Positions 59,481-64,000 of a DNA stretch of 64,000 bases are shown in pieces (the stretch's first letter is position 1; every line of letters begins with the position of its first letter). The notes under the pieces were generated by a model. The model did no database searches and was not told the DNA's origin. It saw nothing but the letters and a program-made list of their open reading frames with translations. This stretch comes from Cichorium intybus (Eukaryota; Streptophyta; Magnoliopsida; Asterales; Asteraceae), in assembly GCA_023525715.1 (NCBI GenBank), contig CM042013.1, forward strand, positions 68,682,994-68,746,993, given 5' to 3'. The translations under genes and the position numbers were made by a program.

Positions 59481-61122
59481 TTTGCAATCAGAGAGAAGAT
59501 TTCATTGTAATTGTCTCCCTCTTTGTTGGAAACCGTGCACCACCAATATAACATTGTATCTCTTGCTCCCATCAGCTTCATCCTTGACCTTGAATATTCA
59601 TATGGTGGTCAATGCCTTCTTCTTTGTTGCAACTTGACAAGAGACCAAGTCTAGTTCTTGTCAAGCTAGCAAAATTCATCCTCTATAGCTTTATTCCACT
59701 ATATAGATTCTTTCATCCTTAAGGATTTTGGATAAGTTTTTGGTTCCTTGTTTTCTGTCAGCAGCAAATATGTCAACGCTGGGTATCGAACTAGAGGTCT
59801 TCTCTCTCGAGTGGATAACTGAAGGATACTAGTTGCTCCAACTCATGTACCTTCGGAACCTTCGTCTGATGAATCAATGTATGATGCTAAATTACCTCTT
59901 GACTCAATCAGGTATCATCAGACGTCTCTTTGCTCCCATTACCTTCGAATTCTCCACCTTCAATTGCATACCGAATGGCCTCGCAAGGTCATTATCTAGA
60001 ATATCAACCTCCATTTGTATTTTCTTTTGCATGGATTGTTTTTGCTTCAGTCAGAAGAATCTGCGAAAACATCTTTGTATGAGGCACTTTCATAAGTGGT
60101 ACCCCATATCATCTGAATCATACCATATAAAGAAACACTTCTTTGACTTCTCCTCTAGTATATCATTTTTGTTATCTTTAACTTTGATATACGAACGTAT
60201 ATGAAGTCTCTCAAGCAACCAAGGGATATCTAACAACCTCGCGATCCCTCCTCTGGAATTTTGAATCCTATAAGGACTAAGGGTCCTCTACTGATTAGGT
60301 AGGCATTTGTGTTAACGACATCTGTCCAAAACATCCTCAACATTCTAACATGTAATCTTATTCTCTTCACACAATCATTCAATGTTCTGTTCATTCGTTC
60401 AACCATTCCATTCTGCTGTGGTGACTTTGGGACCATCGTCAACATCCCAACCCCATAGTCAACATAGTAATCAACGAAATGTCCGCTGCTATGCTCGCCC
60501 CCACTATCAGACAATAGGCACTTGAATTTGAGGTCACTCTCAACTTCTAAAGCAGCGTTCCACTTCTTTAAGGTGGTGAAAACTTCATATTTATTCCACT
60601 TCTTCCAATCGCTGCCTACTGTAAGCAATTGGTCGTCAAGGAATGCATCCTTTATCCCTACTTCAAGTTCTTGTGCTGGAAGGCACGACAGATGGTCAGC
60701 TACTACATTTTAAGTTCCCTTTTTGTCTTTGATCTCCAAATCAAACTCTTGTAGTATTAAGATCCAGCTGATCAATCTTGGTTTGGATTCTTTCTTTTCT
60801 AGCAGGTGACAAACAGCAGTATGATCCGTGTATATGATAACCTTTGATCCCCAAATGTATGACCTAAACTTATCTAACGCAAAGACTACGGCGAGCAGTT
60901 CTGTTTCTGTGGTGCTTCGACCATTTGTTCTTCAGGACCTAACTCCCATTACTGATGTTGGGGAGGTAGTCTAGATATTACTTTAATCTTGACTCGATGC
61001 ACCTCAAATCCCTGGTTGGACACCACATGCCCCAAAACAATGCCTTCCTTAACCATGAAATGGCTCTTTTCCTAACTTAAAACCAAATTTGACTCTACAC
61101 ATCTTGCCAGAACTTTCTCCAA

Positions 61123-61365
61123 TTAAGTTAGGCACATATCGAATGACGGGCCAAAGATAGAGAAATCATCCATGAAGATTTCCAGTGAATCTCCTACCAT
61201 ATCTGAAAAGATTGCCATCATACATCGCTGGAAAGTGGCAAGCGCATTACATAAGCCAAAGGGCATTCTTCGAAATGCAAATGTACCATAAGGGCAAGTA
61301 AAACTGGTCTTAGCTTGATCCTTGGGATGAATTGCAATTTGATTATACCCAAAATATCCATCCAA
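61123..61365 (-). pseudogene. Gypsy reverse transcriptase core fragment
   Basis: MDGYFGYNQIAIHPKDQAKT, then TFAFRRMPFGLCNALATFQR and IFMDDFSIFGPSFD. FMDD is the catalytic motif (xMDD variant used by Athila-type elements). The frame is open for 80 codons and broken on both sides. Confidence 0.88.
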
Positions 61366-61671
61366 GAAGCAATAGTACTTCTGGTCTGTAAATTTTTCTA
61401 CTATCTGATCAATGAAGGGAACAGGTAAGTGGTCTTTGGAGGTTGCAGTATTAAGCTTCCTATACTTAATACAGACTCTTCATCCTGTTACCGGTCTTGT
61501 AGACACCTTGTCACCATCTTTTGTGTCTACCACAATGATTCCTAACTTCTTAGGCACACTATGTGTAGGACTAACCTAATCACTATCAGAAACGGGATAT
61601 ATGATACCAACATCTAACCATCTTAACACCTCTTTCTTCACTAACTCGCGTAAATTCGGTTTCAATCTATG

Positions 61672-62274
61672 TTATGTATCGCGTGTCGGCTTGGCTCCTT
61701 CTTTAGCAATGATGCGATCCATGCATGTTGTGGGACTAATACCTTTTAGGTCGACAATGGTCCATCCAATTGCTTCCTTGTGCATTGTCGCTACTTTCAA
61801 CAACGGCCTCTCTTGCTCTTCTGTTAAATCCGCTGAAAGAATCACTGGCAAACTATCATTTTTACCTAAAAAGGCATACTTCAAATGGGATGGTAAGGTT
61901 TTAAGCTCGAGCACCGGTAGTTCTTGCAAGGATGGTTTGAGAGATTTTGTTATTTTCGTTGGTAGCTTATCAACCTTCCAGCATGCTTTGTGTTCCTGAC
62001 TACTCTTTTTCTCACTTATTGTTGTTTCCTGCTCATCTTCCATTGAATTCATGAGGTTTTACGTTTCCGTTCCCAAGAATGTAAGGGTGTATTGTTGTAC
62101 GAGCTCATCCAGGATGTCTACTTGATAGAACTCATGTTCTTCTACCATGATGCTACTAGTATTGAAAACATTGACCTTGGATTGTTCATTTCCAAAGGAT
62201 ATCCCCATTTCTCCTTTACGACAATCAATTTGAGCGTTTACTGTGGCGAGAAATGGATGTCCGAGTATGATCAT
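61672..62274 (-). pseudogene. Gypsy protease end and PR-RT spacer
   Basis: Two open stretches: IILGHPFLATVNAQIDCRKG (retropepsin-like C-terminal part) and the following acidic spacer with LPSHLKYAFLGKNDSLPVIL and MHKEAIGWTIVDLKGISP. They are separated by a stop or shift near 62055. Both are standard for Athila polyproteins. Confidence 0.85.
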
Positions 62275-63241
62275 CGGTTGTTATTCCCCAGTAGCTTGGT
62301 GAGTATCCATGACTAAAAAGTCTACCGGATAATAGAATTTCTCGAATCTGATGATAACATCAGACAACATCCTTGTCGTATTTTCATAGACTTATCGTCA
62401 AACTGTAAAATAACATATGTGTGTTCTAAGGTCCCAAAAGTGTACTTTTCGAAGAGCTATCTAGAAATAATGTTGACACTAGCACCTAAGTCTAAGATCA
62501 GTGGAGCTCCTGGGTCTTTTATCTTAGGCGGCAAGGTGTCTAAAATTATTGAGCTAACATACTCGGTCAAATCAAGCTTCTTAGGGAGGTGGGCTTGGAT
62601 TTATCTCTTATGAATACACATGTCCTTCAAGAATTTGGCATATGCTAGCACTTTTTTGATTAGCTTAACAAGTGGGATGTTGATTTTAAATTGGCTAAAC
62701 AGCTCCCACATCTCATCCATTTGGGGCCCTCGCTTCCTATATGGCCTTGCGACTGGTTTTTCCAATGCTACGGGGAAAGGATTAGTCCCACTTGATTCTG
62801 CTATCTTCCACTTTCTTTTAGGTTTCTTTATTTCCCTCTATACCTCGCTTGCCTTTTCTCTAGTTCTTCTGTCTCATCGAAGATAACCTCAACATCGCTA
62901 TCTTCGTCAACCGGAGGAGCGGCTACCTTGTTATCCACTTTCTTTCCACTTCTCAATGTGATTATTTCATTTACTTGATCTTCTTTTTTATCTTATGACG
63001 AACTTGATTGGGTTGTTGGATGAATATTGCCTTTATCTTGCTTGATCACCTCCCCTATCTTAACAATTTGATTTACCATCCTTAGTAATGACTGCGAATT
63101 CGTCTGTTCGGCTCGTTACATTTCAACTAGAAAATCGAGTAACTTATCTAATTTGTCGTCAAAGTATTCATCTTTCACGGGTGTAGTCTTTGTCGGCAAG
63201 GGTAGCCTCTGTTGTTGTAATGTCGGTGGTTAGTGACTCCC

Positions 63242-63720
63242 TTACTGCTTATCCATGCCTCTTTGATTGTTTTTCCTGAATGGCCGCGGTGTGTTTCGAA
63301 ATTCACCGTATCTATGTATCTGACTAACTTCCTCATGTGTCATTTTGCATTCATCACACTGATGGCCAATCTCACCACAATTGTTGCAGATGGTCAGGCC
63401 ATTCAACACATATGCTCCTATCTCATCCCTTAGTGTTGAAAGTATCTGATTAAACTTCTTGTTAATGGTTCCTATCTCTATTTTCAATTATTTCATCCAA
63501 GATTTTTCTACTCCCTTACTCTCAACAAATGTCGTAGTGGTATCCTTCTTTGAAGAGCCATTAGTTTTAGACCCATTACTAAGTTTCTTCAACATTTTCC
63601 ATGTAGTGCTACTATTCTACATCATAATCATTCCTCCACATGATGCATTTATCATTGCTTGATTGGTACTGTCAACACTGTCATAAAAGAGTTTTACTAA
63701 CTGTCAATATGGAAACTCAT
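63242..63720 (-). pseudogene. Gypsy gag with zinc knuckle, fragment
   Basis: The zinc knuckle CNNCGEIGHQCDEC fits C-x2-C-x4-H-x4-C. Upstream, the minus strand reads VKLFYDSVDSTNQAMINASCGG, the conserved end of the retrotransposon gag domain. There are breaks between the pieces. Confidence 0.78.
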
Positions 63721-64000
63721 GATAAGGGCATGAATGTAGCAGCTCCTTCAGCCTCTCGAACGCGTCGTGAAATTCTTCCCCTAGCTTGAACTAGAAATCT
63801 TGTATGGCCCTATGCACTTCAGACGTCTTGCTTTCAGGATAGTAGGAACATCGTCTTCAGCTGCTCCCATGTGGTGATGCTATTAGCCGGCAACAACGTA
63901 AACCAATACTTAGCCTTATCCTTAAGAGTGAATGGAAAAAACCTAAGTCTAAAGAAATCACGATTCGCATTCCTTGGTATGTTCGCATTGGCTATAGCTA

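Larger units (their letters stand above)
57061..60620 (-). pseudogene. Decayed, internally duplicated Copia element
   Basis: On the minus strand: integrase core (60230-60620: KCLLSDSGGEHSS, PQQNGMVERMNRTLNDCVKR), RT with FYVDDML twice (about 58833-58853 and 59214-59235), and RNase H with LYCDNQIVIHIAKNLVFHSRTKH (57856-58137). Two segments are directly duplicated: 57536-57997 with 58001-58490, and about 58690-59000 with 59095-59480. Stops and shifts are frequent. Confidence 0.82.
60630..64000 (-). mobile_element. Athila-like Gypsy retrotransposon (partial, runs off window)
   Basis: On the minus strand from the window edge: gag with (F)YDSVDSTNQAMINASCGG (about 63650-63720) and a CCHC knuckle CNNCGEIGHQCDEC (about 63370); a protease-region end LGHPFLATVNAQIDCRKGEM (62200-62274); the spacer LKTLPSHLKYAFLGKNDSLP and GWTIVDLKGISPTTCMDRI; RT with CPYGTFAFRRMPFGLCNA and FMDDFSIFG (61123-61365); and RNase H ending NVVADHLSCLPAQELE near 60650-60710. 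This order and wording are those of Athila/Tat-lineage Ty3/Gypsy elements. Many frameshifts make it inactive. Confidence 0.88.

Overview
The window looks like AT-rich nuclear DNA from a eudicot plant. The evidence is GT-AG introns, plant receptor-like kinase exons, plant myosin XI tail exons, and a dense nest of plant transposons (Copia, Athila-type Gypsy, LINE, CACTA, hAT, Tourist-like MITEs, a probable Helitron). From memory the kinase style resembles kinases expanded in Asteraceae. I hold that assignment weakly.

The main content is two paralogous + strand genes, at 1707-23871 (gene 1) and 43968-56492 or beyond (gene 2). In both, one exon encoding a complete RLK/Pelle-type cytoplasmic kinase is spliced, in phase 0, to a run of exons encoding the globular cargo-binding tail (dilute/DIL domain) of a class XI myosin. 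Motor, IQ motifs and coiled coil are absent. I know of no described kinase-myosin-tail fusion, so this is the candidate new system. Gene 2 is open and correctly phased through nine exons (599 codons); its 3' end was not found. Gene 1 has a 1-nt deletion in exon 6 that brings a stop into exon 7. Its last myosin exon still survives about 18 kb downstream, behind a 17.6 kb intron.

Layout. 1-1289: 3' end of a Copia element. 1707-5273: gene 1 exons 1-9. 5274-22898: gene 1 intron 9, holding an inverted pair of Copia gag copies (5869-8421), a non-autonomous CACTA element (9099-10162), a 1.3 kb tandem duplication carrying Tourist-like MITEs (14607-17239), another MITE, and a probable Helitron ending near 22769. 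22899-23871: gene 1 terminal exons. 25255-35563: Copia gag remnant and an LTR-like repeat, interrupted by a solo LTR (29162-35171) that itself carries a hAT-type element (31516-33217). 35800-42719: a LINE split by a solo LTR (36488-42185), which is split by a very young non-autonomous Copia element (38920-41982). 43968-56492: gene 2, whose intron 2 was inflated to 8.7 kb by a decayed Copia and a solo LTR (50373-53755). 56800-64000: decayed Copia joined to an Athila-like Gypsy element, both antisense.

The kinase could bring phosphorylation activity to organelles or vesicles that myosin XI normally recognises, or the tail could be a decoy or competitor for myosin receptors. Both readings are inference. 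The domain calls and exon phases are read directly from the sequence.
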